From the IMG/VR virus record IMGVR_UViG_3300020430_000090, positions 1 through 24,366 of that record: a DNA stretch of 24,366 bases. The stretch is one strand, 5' to 3'. A program made the translations under genes and the position numbers. Within the stretch, counting starts at the first letter, position 1. Each line of letters begins with the position of its first letter. Positions 1-5,925 of this stretch are shown here, piece by piece. The notes under the pieces are model-generated. The model was not told the origin of the DNA, made no database searches, and saw only the letters and a program-made list of their open reading frames with translations. The DNA is from a virus.

Positions 1-340
1 ACTGGTCGTATGATGTAACAATACGTTCTAGCTTATCTTTTTTCTTTTTATTTCTTTCACTATCTCTAGGGTTTGTGATATGTACATCTAAAGCAGGAAC
101 TCTACCTATTTTCTGTGCAAGTCTGTCTAGTGCTGATAGTAATAAGTTAGGAGCAGGTAACATATCTGCATCTGTGCTAGATAAAGATTGACCTAGTAAA
201 GCCTTTATGCCGTGTTCTCCTCCGTTAATAATTGCACGAAATCTAGCTCTATCAGGCAATGCTTGGTCGTGCATTGCTTTTAAATATTTTGTTCTGTCTA
301 GTATGTCTTTAACTAACAATTTATCTCCACGGAGCGTCAT
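1..340 (-). CDS. Portal protein, N-terminal part (runs off left edge)
   Basis: An open frame of 113 codons reads from ATG at 340 to the window edge, so only the N-terminus is present. It contains IINGGEHGIKALLG and LPAPNLLLSALDRLAQK followed by a Lys-rich stretch, which resembles the N-terminal region of portal proteins. Portals form the dodecameric ring at the capsid vertex through which the terminase packages DNA. It lies directly downstream of the terminase, the usual order. The ATG at 340 overlaps the terminase end by 20 nt and has no clear ribosome site; a TTG at 319, five bases after GGAG, is an alternative start. The identification rests on N-terminal residues and position only. Confidence 0.72.
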   Translation of the reverse strand, partial: MTLRGDKLLVKDILDRTKYLKAMHDQALPDRARFRAIINGGEHGIKALLGQSLSSTDADMLPAPNLLLSALDRLAQKIGRVPALDVHITNPRDSERNKKKKDKLERIVTSYDQ

Positions 341-2261
341 TCCATTCTACTATATCAAACCCATCATAGCTAGGAGTGTAGTCAATTCCCATATCAGAGA
401 AATGTGCTTTTTGCAACTTCCTTAATACTTTAATAGGAAACCAACTAGCCATAACTATATCAGATTTATAAATGTTTTTTCTTCTTGCTGAAAAATATGA
501 TAATTGTTTTCTATACATTTCTGATTTTACTTGTGATTCTGTATTGCCATACGGTAAAACAATTAACTTGTCTTGAAACATAGGTGCTAATGATGTAACA
601 CCAAAATGACTATCCCATTTATTTTTATATGTTTCGTGTCCCTCTAGTATTATTCCATTTCTATTTGCATATTCTTTTATACGAGGGTCTTGTCTTATAG
701 CTTTTTGAAAGTTATTTTCTTCTATTACCCAATGATATAAGTTATAGTCTTGATGCCATTCTTTAATAATCTGTAATGCTTCTTCTATACCACCACCTTT
801 GTTATTTTGTATATCTACCATTTGTAACAAAGCATCTTCACCATCATCTAGTATTGCCCAAAGAAATGCAGCTTGATATCCTGTTGCTGCAGGGTCTAGG
901 CCTGCAACTAAATAAGAATGTTTTGGAATTTGTCCTACTACTTTGTTAGTATCCATACACTCTGATATAGCTTCTACACTAAATATTGTTGCACCACCTT
1001 CACCAGGCCTATTTTGATAAACCATCTCAAATCTTTGTAAACCACCTGTAGTCATAGAATCTCTTCGTCTTGACTGTAACCACTTGTATGTTCTAAAACC
1101 TGACCACAACATACACTCTATATGTTCATCTTCTTCTAGTTCGGGTATTGTACAACTAGTATCGTGTGCTTCTTCTACTATTGTTTCCCAGGCTTCTGAA
1201 TCTAATAATGAATTGTATAAATCATCAGGATGCTGTCTTGACCCAATAACAATTATTGCTGTATGTTCTTCTTTACGTGATGCTAATGTTGTAGTCCACC
1301 AGTTTTTTGTATTGTTTCTAGCACTAGGTTGTGCAGTAGATGCATGGTCTTCAATGTCGTCTGCAATAATTAAATCACAGTCTCTTGATAATATCTTGCC
1401 ACCTTTACCTATACCTATCATTGTTGGTGACTTAATACCGTGTACTGTTCTAGTAGATACAGTAAATCCATTTTGTGACCAAGATTTACCTGTTCTTGTT
1501 CTAGGTTTAAATGTACCACCTGGTCCACAAAAATCTTCTTTTAATGCTTCGTTACTTTCTAATGTATCTATTACAGATAAAACAGAGTTCTTTGCAATAT
1601 CTTCGTTACCGCCTACCCACATAATTCTTATGTTAGGATTTTTCATAATACGCCATATAGCAAAATGTATTAACAATTCTGTTTTACCGTGTCTTGGTGG
1701 TGACAGTATCATCTGTTGACCACCATCATCTATAGCTTTATTAAGTGCTTGTATCCATTTACTATGAAAAGGTGCTGTCTCAAACGGTATACCTTTCTCA
1801 GTTAAAAAATATCTATTTCTAAATTCTGTAAAACTTTCTAACGATTCAATAGCAGCATCAGGTACATCCCAATCTTGTTGTGCTTTTTCTAACTCAACAT
1901 CTTCTTGATACGCAGCCATAAATCTTGAAATTTGTGCTTTACTAACTTTAAGTAACTTAGCTGCTTCATCTCTCGTAATGCTTTCTTGTAGTACTTCGTA
2001 AATAATTCCATCTTGTATGAATTTGTCATAGACATTGCCACGTCTAGCACTAGCTCGTCCATCTTCCGATTTAGTTTCTTTTTTAGGTTTCTTAGCGTTA
2101 GCATTAGTCTTTTTCTCAGGAAGAATATAGACCTCTCCATTTTTCTTAGCACGCCATTTCCTCTTATCAATTAATTGTCTGCATTTGTCTGAACAAAATT
2201 TTCTTTGACCTTTAGGTAATAAATTTGCACAATCGGGAACTGCACATACTACATTTACCAT
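321..2261 (-). CDS. terL: Terminase large subunit with N-terminal Zn-finger and HTH
   Basis: This 646-residue protein is the DNA-packaging motor ATPase/nuclease. Visible motifs are Walker A LSPPRHGKT (186-194), Walker B DLIIADD (296-302), a coupling segment IIVIGSRQHPDD (336-347), and a C-terminal RNase H-fold nuclease with acidic residues in GLDPAATG (D456), VIEEN (E514) and YKSDIV (D601). The N-terminus is unusual. Residues 6-27 hold a C-x4-C-x11-C-x3-C zinc-finger-like motif, followed by a Lys-rich linker and a helix-turn-helix near 95-116 (EAAKLLKVSKAQISRFM), the kind of DNA-binding unit normally found in a separate small subunit. No separate small terminase is seen next to it. It overlaps the upstream gene by 7 nt, so translation is probably coupled. 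Confidence 0.95.
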   Translation of the reverse strand: MVNVVCAVPDCANLLPKGQRKFCSDKCRQLIDKRKWRAKKNGEVYILPEKKTNANAKKPKKETKSEDGRASARRGNVYDKFIQDGIIYEVLQESITRDEAAKLLKVSKAQISRFMAAYQEDVELEKAQQDWDVPDAAIESLESFTEFRNRYFLTEKGIPFETAPFHSKWIQALNKAIDDGGQQMILSPPRHGKTELLIHFAIWRIMKNPNIRIMWVGGNEDIAKNSVLSVIDTLESNEALKEDFCGPGGTFKPRTRTGKSWSQNGFTVSTRTVHGIKSPTMIGIGKGGKILSRDCDLIIADDIEDHASTAQPSARNNTKNWWTTTLASRKEEHTAIIVIGSRQHPDDLYNSLLDSEAWETIVEEAHDTSCTIPELEEDEHIECMLWSGFRTYKWLQSRRRDSMTTGGLQRFEMVYQNRPGEGGATIFSVEAISECMDTNKVVGQIPKHSYLVAGLDPAATGYQAAFLWAILDDGEDALLQMVDIQNNKGGGIEEALQIIKEWHQDYNLYHWVIEENNFQKAIRQDPRIKEYANRNGIILEGHETYKNKWDSHFGVTSLAPMFQDKLIVLPYGNTESQVKSEMYRKQLSYFSARRKNIYKSDIVMASWFPIKVLRKLQKAHFSDMGIDYTPSYDGFDIVEWNDAPWR

Positions 2262-2545
2262 TTGGTTTTATTCGCCCAATAGGCTGCTGACATCTTTCCC
2301 TTTTTAATATTCTTTGCGTGCCTTGCTTTAAAAGATTTACGTCTAGCTTTATTTTTTGCAGACTTAGGATTTTTACCTGCACCTGAAACTCCTTGTTGAC
2401 CAAATCTAATTAACTTAAGTTGATGGCCTTCTTGTGCAAGAACAACGTGCGACTTCTTAGGATGTTTAGGTGTACGTTTAGGTTTGTTAACACCTTTAAG
2501 GCCGTGTTTTTTTAACAGAGCTTTTTTACGATTTGCATGTGCCAT
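2255..2545 (-). CDS. DUF6321-like small basic phage protein
   Basis: A 96-residue, strongly basic protein (MAHANRKKALLKKHGLKG... ending AAYWANKTKW). The sequence matches my memory of a family placed beside terminase genes in marine T7-like and other phages (DUF6321). The role is unknown; basic charge suggests nucleic-acid contact, possibly in the virion or during packaging. Its stop codon overlaps the terminase start region by 7 nt and its ATG shares one base with the stop of the next upstream gene, so it belongs to a tightly coupled late operon. The family name comes from recall and was not searched. Confidence 0.8.
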   Translation of the reverse strand: MAHANRKKALLKKHGLKGVNKPKRTPKHPKKSHVVLAQEGHQLKLIRFGQQGVSGAGKNPKSAKNKARRKSFKARHAKNIKKGKMSAAYWANKTKW

Positions 2546-2718
2546 TATTTACCAACAGCTTTTTGTGCACGTTTATGTGCTTGTGTAAAAGTTGCACCAC
2601 GTTTCATAGAATTATACATATACTGAATATGTTTTTTACTATGATGTTTAGAATGTTTTTTCATAGTCTGTTGTTGACGTTTAGTCAAAGCAGATAAATC
2701 TACACCCTTAACTTTCAT
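2545..2718 (-). CDS. 57-residue His/Lys-rich small protein
   Basis: A frame of 57 codons starts MKVKGVDLSALTKRQQQTM and continues with KKHSKHHSKKH and a TFTQAHKRAQKAVGK tail. It starts with ATG at 2718 in an ATGA overlap with the upstream gene and stops TAA at 2545-2547, sharing one base with the following start. Such spacing on both sides strongly supports a real coupled gene. The His/Lys-rich centre suggests DNA or RNA binding. I recall similar short proteins next to terminases in marine phages, but no function is known. Confidence 0.78.
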   Translation of the reverse strand: MKVKGVDLSALTKRQQQTMKKHSKHHSKKHIQYMYNSMKRGATFTQAHKRAQKAVGK

Positions 2719-2933
2719 TTACGCCTCCTTTTTTTAGTAGCTCTTGATTTCTGTACTTTTTTCAAATCTATGTACCTACCTTCTCTATAAGCCTTTGCAG
2801 TCGCCTTAATTTCACGAGCAACAGAAGCCTTTGAATTTTTTTTATTCTTAAGGTATTTAGAGGGTACGCCTTTTTCATAAGGAACTTTACGCCTACTTTT
2901 TTTTCTTTTTGGAGGCACGCTTTTTCTTACCAC
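2715..2933 (-). CDS. Lys/Arg-rich small protein (about 67-72 aa)
   Basis: A basic protein with the core YEKGVPSKYLKNKKNSKAS followed by a helical REIKATAKAYREGRYIDLKK segment and an Arg-rich end. No ATG is available: starts are GTG at 2933, or GTG at 2918 with GGGTGG about 11 nt upstream. I favour 2918 because it gives better ribosome-site spacing and less overlap. The frame overlaps the upstream DUF5824-like gene by 26-41 nt. Function is unknown. The basic charge and position match its neighbours, which look like a set of nucleic-acid-binding accessory proteins. Confidence 0.7.
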   Translation of the reverse strand: MVRKSVPPKRKKSRRKVPYEKGVPSKYLKNKKNSKASVAREIKATAKAYREGRYIDLKKVQKSRATKKRRRK

Positions 2934-3174
2934 CCTTCTTCTTTAAATCGTTATCTTGTGAATGACCACCTTTAATAAAACTATTTACTCTACCCATAGC
3001 CCAGGCCTGCATAGATGCAGATTTGCTACCACTAGATAAATAAGCACCTTGTCCTCGTCTATATACTTGTGCTAATTGTCCATAACTATATTTAGAGTTA
3101 GCTGCCTTTTTTTGCAAAGCAGCTTTAGTCTTTGCGTTTATAGGTTTTCTTTTTGGTTTCTTTTTAGGAGCCAT
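2893..3174 (-). CDS. DUF5824-like basic phage protein
   Basis: A 93-residue protein starting MAPKKKPKRKPINAKTKAAL. The central part, KYSYGQLAQVYRRGQGAYLS followed by MQAWAMGRVNSFIKGG, fits the DUF5824 pattern of phage proteins (a short helical domain with conserved W-A-x-x-R-V-N-S-F). It ends in a Lys run. I start it at ATG 3174 rather than the longer in-frame start at 3210, because AAGGGTGGG lies just upstream of 3174 and the family begins near there. The function is unknown. Confidence 0.78.
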   Translation of the reverse strand: MAPKKKPKRKPINAKTKAALQKKAANSKYSYGQLAQVYRRGQGAYLSSGSKSASMQAWAMGRVNSFIKGGHSQDNDLKKKGGKKKRASKKKKK

Positions 3175-3229
3175 TAGGCCCACCCTTACAAACGTCAGGG
3201 CAAGCTCCACAACAGTTAAATATATTCAT
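3164..3229 (-). CDS. 21-residue Cys-rich peptide (possible)
   Basis: A short frame MNIFNCCGACPDVCKGGPNGS runs from ATG 3229 to TAA 3164-3166, overlapping the start of the DUF5824-like gene by 11 nt. Four cysteines in CC-x2-C-x3-C could bind a metal. The ribosome site is weak and the frame is very short, so coding is uncertain. The overlap with a downstream start matches the coupling style of this operon. Confidence 0.35.
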   Translation of the reverse strand: MNIFNCCGACPDVCKGGPNGS

Positions 3230-3238
3230 ATACTTATA

Positions 3239-3307
3239 TTAGTACATTCTACGCTTTTTACGGGCTTTATTCTTCCTCTTCGGTCTCATCTTTTTTCCGT
3301 ACATCAT
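3239..3307 (-). CDS. 22-residue Lys/Arg-rich peptide (possible)
   Basis: A frame MMYGKKMRPKRKNKARKKRR plus MY starts at ATG 3307, with AAGGAG correctly placed upstream. Roughly half of its residues are Lys or Arg, like the proteins that follow. It overlaps the end of the Zn-ribbon frame at 3267-3413 in another phase, and the ribosome site lies inside that gene. It may be a short DNA-binding peptide. Length is the main doubt. Confidence 0.45.
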   Translation of the reverse strand: MMYGKKMRPKRKNKARKKRRMY

Positions 3308-3413
3308 ATCTCCTTAATTTTTTATTATATTGTGTGCAACCTAAGTTACTACAAAATTTGTACTTACGTTTAAATTTAAGTAGCTTGTTACAAACGTTGC
3401 AACTTTTTATCAT
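3267..3413 (-). CDS. 48-residue zinc-ribbon peptide
   Basis: The frame starts MIKSCNVCNKLLKFKRKYKF and contains C-x2-C (residues 5 and 8) and C-x4-C (20 and 25), a small zinc-ribbon pattern, then a charged tail ending in EEEE. The tail overlaps the ribosome site and start of the 22-residue basic frame. There is no Shine-Dalgarno sequence. Upstream is TATGTT, six bases before ATG, suggesting a leaderless transcript. It would be the first gene of this part of the late operon. The function is unknown. Confidence 0.5.
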   Translation of the reverse strand: MIKSCNVCNKLLKFKRKYKFCSNLGCTQYNKKLRRYDVRKKDETEEEE

Positions 3414-3433
3414 TATGATAACATAGTCTAACT
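3408..3433. promoter_or_regulatory. Possible divergent promoter between 3413(-) and 3434(+)
   Basis: Only 20 nt separate two divergent starts, and neither has a Shine-Dalgarno sequence. The interval is AT-rich and near-palindromic. On the minus strand TATGTT (complement of 3420-3425) lies six bases before ATG 3413. On the plus strand TAACAT (3419-3424) lies nine bases before ATG 3434. The -10 elements would overlap, so transcription could go only one way at a time. A weak plus-strand alternative is TTGTTA (3385-3390) with 17-nt spacing to TATCAT (3408-3413). Confidence 0.35.
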
Positions 3434-3634
3434 ATGGCGAAGGTTACAAACAAGGACATCCAAAAAAAAGGTAGAGAAATTGCATTAAAACTTGACCACC
3501 TTATGGCAATCGTAGACAAATCATACAACAGACATCAGAAGTGTTTGGCTTGTAACGAAATGTATAAACACCATAGTGATGGCCTACCCTGTATATCAGA
3601 CTCTAATCATAAAGAAATAATTAAGCATAAATAG
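3434..3634 (+). CDS. Small Cys/His protein, unknown function
   Basis: A 66-residue protein starting MAKVTNKDIQKKGREIALKL. Cysteines at 37, 40 and 53 with nearby histidines (46-47, 59) could form a zinc site. I do not recognise a characterised family. It is the only plus-strand gene among minus-strand late genes and converges on the nuclease gene, overlapping its end by 14 nt. The lone opposite orientation and missing ribosome site suggest its own leaderless transcript, perhaps expressed early. Confidence 0.62.
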   Translation: MAKVTNKDIQKKGREIALKLDHLMAIVDKSYNRHQKCLACNEMYKHHSDGLPCISDSNHKEIIKHK

Positions 3635-4124
3635 CTTTATCTACTAACTCTTCAGATACGTTAATTGTATGTACTTCTCCAGTAGCTCGCAGCTCTGTTA
3701 TAGGAACTAATAAGGAGCGTGAAAAAAAATTTTTATTTTCTGTTTTTATTATTTTGTGTTTGCCGTCTGCAATCCAATCTACAATCCAAGGATTAAGATT
3801 TTTAGGATTCCAATATAGTATTTCTGTTCCAGGCCTTATCCAATAAAATAAATAATCAGGAAATGTTTTCATTGCACACCCTATAGACTTAAATCCGTCA
3901 TTGTCTACTATCTGTATCTCTAATGCTACGTTGCCTGTAGTTATGGCCTGTGTGTCAGTTTTTACTTCAAAGTATTTTGTACCCAACCTGTTGTTGACCA
4001 CAAAGAAGTCTGCACCTTGCTGCTGTTCCCAATCCTGTGCATCCCTAACAATATAGATTTGTTTATTTTCTTCTTGCTTGCTTTCGTAGAAAAATTTGAC
4101 CAACCTTTCCCCTTGTTCTCCCAC
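3621..4124 (-). CDS. PD-(D/E)XK-type endonuclease
   Basis: A 167-residue protein with the pattern of the PD-(D/E)XK nuclease fold: GEQGERLVKFF near the N-terminus (E6), QGADFF (D39) and YFEVKTD (E53, K55). These give the acidic and lysine residues expected for Mg2+-dependent cleavage. It could be a Holliday-junction-resolvase-like or restriction-like nuclease. The start is unclear. GTG at 4124 has no ribosome site, while a perfect GGAGG lies 7 nt before ATG at 4147, which is out of frame by one base. The nuclease frame upstream of 4124 reads EFNEQLS, which looks like genuine protein, so the true N-terminus probably lies near 4147. See findings. Confidence 0.68.
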   Translation of the reverse strand: MGEQGERLVKFFYESKQEENKQIYIVRDAQDWEQQQGADFFVVNNRLGTKYFEVKTDTQAITTGNVALEIQIVDNDGFKSIGCAMKTFPDYLFYWIRPGTEILYWNPKNLNPWIVDWIADGKHKIIKTENKNFFSRSLLVPITELRATGEVHTINVSEELVDKAIYA

Positions 4125-4230
4125 TGAAAGTTGTTCGTTAAATTCATAGATAATATCCTCCTTTATTCTTAATTGTATGTTAGTATAAACTTAATCTTAA
4201 CAAACATTCTTTTTGAACTAATAAGTTACA

Positions 4231-4302
4231 GGTAAAGAGGCTATCGGACGGACGAAAGCTCGCTACTAGCACTAGCTAGGACTGGGATTACCACAAGGCG
4301 AG
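4231..4302. ncRNA. Candidate structured element with pseudoknot-like pairing
   Basis: Three sets of complements occur within 72 nt. GGTAA (4231-4235) pairs with TTACC (4288-4292). CTCGC (4259-4263) pairs with GCGAG (4298-4302). CTAGC (4266-4270) and GCTAG (4275-4279) form a hairpin with a 4-nt loop. The first two pairings cross, which is the geometry of a pseudoknot. The element is purine-rich, unlike the C/T-rich surroundings. Strand and function cannot be decided; it could be an RNA or an origin structure. Confidence 0.35.
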
Positions 4303-4432
4303 TACCCGAGGACTTACGAAAAAGAAAGAATTATTTTTTTTACCGTACGCTCAATGTCCGCCCCTGCCCGAAAACACCCCCCAAACGTACTATAAAAAAG
4401 ATTTTCTTTTTTACTAGAATTGCTTACGCGTA

Positions 4433-4441
4433 TGCTATAAT
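4433..4441 (+). promoter_or_regulatory. Extended -10 promoter for the early block, with ACGCGT box
   Basis: TGCTATAAT is a perfect extended -10 element (TGnTATAAT). ACGCGT (4425-4430) sits just upstream. There is no good -35 hexamer, which extended -10 promoters can lack. Transcription would start near 4448, at the left arm of the nested stems, and give a leader of almost 1 kb before the first gene at 5436. The ACGCGT box recurs before other plus-strand units. Confidence 0.6.
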
Positions 4442-4445
4442 ACAC

Positions 4446-4516
4446 TAGACACTTACTTATACAGGACTTTACAATCCTCCTGTAACACTTTCCCAGTCAA
4501 TGTACAGGTAAGTGTC
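4446..4516 (+). ncRNA. Nested stem-loops at the expected 5' end of the early transcript
   Basis: GACACTTAC (4448-4456) is the exact complement of GTAAGTGTC (4508-4516). Inside it TACAGGA (4460-4466) pairs with TCCTGTA (4478-4484). A second TACAGG copy (4503-4508) could compete for the same CCTGTA (4479-4484), which would open the outer stem. The element begins where the extended -10 promoter would start transcription. It lacks tRNA landmarks. Alternative pairings suggest a regulatory leader or a small RNA. Confidence 0.4.
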
Positions 4517-4919
4517 ACGTCTACATTAAGCTAGTTACCAGTAATTTTTTTTGATATGACATACTCTAACCACCCCACGCCACATTAATATCCCCCGTTA
4601 CGCGTTAACCACCTGTTCATAATTTACATTTAACATACATCTATATGTCCCCCACCCTATATGAATACTCGCTTACGCTCGCATACAATTACTTATCCCA
4701 CCCTGTATTAAAACATACTACATATAGTACCCTTTGTTTATATATGTCTAGTATATGTACTTAAGTTAGTTCCCTATGATTCAAACCTCAGACACTCTCT
4801 ATACTCCTATACTCTTTTCCTATACCACTATATATAGTATACTCTTTATCTTTCACACACTATATCAGTAAGTACCAATGTACATTCGTTCAGTCGTGCC
4901 TCGCATTTGTAACATCCTC

Positions 4920-4949
4920 GGCTCGTTGACACTCGCCTTCGGGCGAGCC
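4920..4949. other. Two mutually exclusive GC-rich hairpins
   Basis: CTCGCC (4932-4937) and GGCGAG (4942-4947) form a 6-bp stem with a stable TTCG loop. GGCTCG (4920-4925) can instead pair with CGAGCC (4944-4949). Both use the same right-hand bases. No T-run follows, so it is not a classic terminator. Confidence 0.4.
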
Positions 4950-5051
4950 ATCTCCTTCACTATTCACTCTAGTCTTTATCCCCGTTGTCCCCATTGTTCT
5001 ACGTTGTTTCATTCAGTGCTCATTGTCTGACGCAAATTCGCACTAGCCTTT

Positions 5052-5197
5052 ACTCGTACGCTCGCCTCGCTCGCTAGCTTCGTAAAGACCATTACACAAC
5101 AGAACAATAGCAAAATTATTCTTCTCCAGTCGTGCGTGCTCACTCGTCAAGAACTCGTCTAGCCGACTCGTTTGCTACGCAATGTAATCTAACTCGC
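5052..5197. repeat. Short ACTCGT/ACTCGC repeats
   Basis: ACTCGT occurs at 5052-5057, 5142-5147, 5153-5158 and 5166-5171, and ACTCGC at 5192-5197. The closest copies are 11 and 13 nt apart, about one helical turn, which resembles protein-binding iterons. TACGCTC words also recur at 5057 and 5213, and further upstream at 4346 and 4674. The repeats are only 6-7 bp, so chance in a biased sequence is possible. Confidence 0.3.
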
Positions 5198-5255
5198 TCG
5201 ACTACTGTTCGCTACGCTCACTCATACGTATCACGCATCTCCTTATACTCAACCC

Positions 5256-5276
5256 GTGCTAGGACAAGCCTAGCAC
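5256..5276. other. Perfect 8-bp hairpin
   Basis: GTGCTAGG (5256-5263) and CCTAGCAC (5269-5276) are exact complements around a 5-nt loop. There is no following T-tract, so termination is unlikely. It could be a protein-binding palindrome or part of the long early leader. Confidence 0.4.
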
Positions 5277-5366
5277 CATCTTCCGTTCCGAAATCTGCTG
5301 CGGGGTTTCGCTCCAGGTAATAATTTTACTGGAACAACTACCATCCTCAACAACTCTCACCAACAT

Positions 5367-5414
5367 AACAACACTCTGAGCAAGTGTGTCAGAGGTTGTT
5401 ATCAGTAGACAACC
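5367..5414 (+). promoter_or_regulatory. Leader hairpins before the first early gene
   Basis: Bases 5367-5379 pair with TCAGAGGTTGTT (5389-5400) over 12 bp with one bulged A. The same arm holds GGTTGT (5394-5399), which can instead pair with ACAACC (5409-5414). The ribosome site AAAGGG (5422-5427) and ATG (5436) follow at once. Competing stems so close to a start suggest control of translation. Confidence 0.42.
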
Positions 5415-5435
5415 GTTACAGAAAGGGTTAAGACA

Positions 5436-5885
5436 ATGGCTAAGGCTAAACTTAATTCAGACATCACACGTTTCCTAGGTGGTGTAACACAAGGTAAACT
5501 AGGAAAAAAGAATATAACCGTGCAAGTCGGTAGAATAGACAACGCTGTATTGGGTACAGATGGTAAACCTAAAGTTAGGTATCGTCTCGTAGTCAATGGT
5601 AAAGAGAGTAAATATCTCATACGTTCTTGGCAAGGTGCATATCAGGTACACCAGATTGTAGCTAGTGGAGACGCTAAAGAAATATTTACTCAAGCAGGAG
5701 ACCTTAAGAAAGGTATGACTGATATCATTGGTACAGATGCTATACGTTCTGTATTCGATTACATTTGTCCTATCAATCTATATTCTAAGAATGAGTTAGC
5801 TAAGAAAGCAGTTAACACTTCTATCAAGGTTGGTAATCCTAAAAAGGATAAAGCATGGGAACAGTTCGTAGAGTTCCAAAACTAA
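5436..5885 (+). CDS. First early-block protein, unknown function
   Basis: A 149-residue soluble protein, MAKAKLNSDITRFLGGV at the start, with a basic, beta-rich N-terminal half (VRYRLVVNGKESKYLIRSW, 47-65) and a helical Lys-rich C-terminal half. I do not recognise the family. AAAGGG eight bases before ATG serves as ribosome site. The gene is a single-gene unit: a long structured leader precedes it and a strong terminator follows. That arrangement, first behind the early promoter, suits an abundant early protein such as a DNA-binding or host-takeover factor, but this is inference. Confidence 0.72.
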   Translation: MAKAKLNSDITRFLGGVTQGKLGKKNITVQVGRIDNAVLGTDGKPKVRYRLVVNGKESKYLIRSWQGAYQVHQIVASGDAKEIFTQAGDLKKGMTDIIGTDAIRSVFDYICPINLYSKNELAKKAVNTSIKVGNPKKDKAWEQFVEFQN

Positions 5886-5892
5886 TACTAAG

Positions 5893-5925
5893 GGTAGGTG
5901 GTGTAAAAGCCATCTACCTTTTTTT
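5893..5925 (+). terminator. Rho-independent terminator
   Basis: GGTAGGTGG (5893-5901) pairs with CCATCTACC (5910-5918), one G-U, loop of 8 nt, followed by seven T (5919-5925). It closes the 5436-5885 unit. Confidence 0.85.

Larger units (their letters stand above)
4148..5435. other. 1.3-kb non-coding divergence region
   Basis: This stretch lies between the minus-strand late genes and the plus-strand early block. No frame has both a ribosome site and protein-like composition. On the plus strand it is rich in C and T and poor in G through 4541-4900. It holds a G-rich pseudoknot-like element (4231-4302), an A/T-only stem (4394-4400 with 4406-4412), an extended -10 promoter (4433-4441), nested stems (4446-4516), a stem with a TTCG loop (4932-4947), repeated ACTCGT/ACTCGC words (5052-5197), an 8-bp perfect hairpin (5256-5276) and a leader hairpin (5367-5400). 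A replication origin, a long regulatory leader or a non-coding RNA locus are all possible. Confidence 0.6.

Noticed and set aside
1084-1719. 211-codon plus-strand frame opposite the terminase
   Set aside because: It lies entirely antisense to conserved TerL motifs and has no protein-like features or ribosome site.
3962-4147. 61-codon minus-strand frame with an excellent ribosome site
   Set aside because: It overlaps the nuclease catalytic region in another phase and looks like noise; the ribosome site more probably belongs to the nuclease (see finding).
4240-4265. Hammerhead-type ribozyme suggested by GACGAAAGC
   Set aside because: The matching CTGATGA core and required stems are missing.
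4231-4516. tRNA genes
   Set aside because: Two 70-nt structured stretches were considered, but neither has a T-loop GTTCRA, an anticodon arm with a 7-nt loop, or a proper acceptor stem.
5132-5320. 62-codon plus-strand frame in the non-coding region
   Set aside because: It is Ser/Arg/Thr-rich from biased sequence, lacks a ribosome site, and contains the perfect hairpin at 5256-5276.
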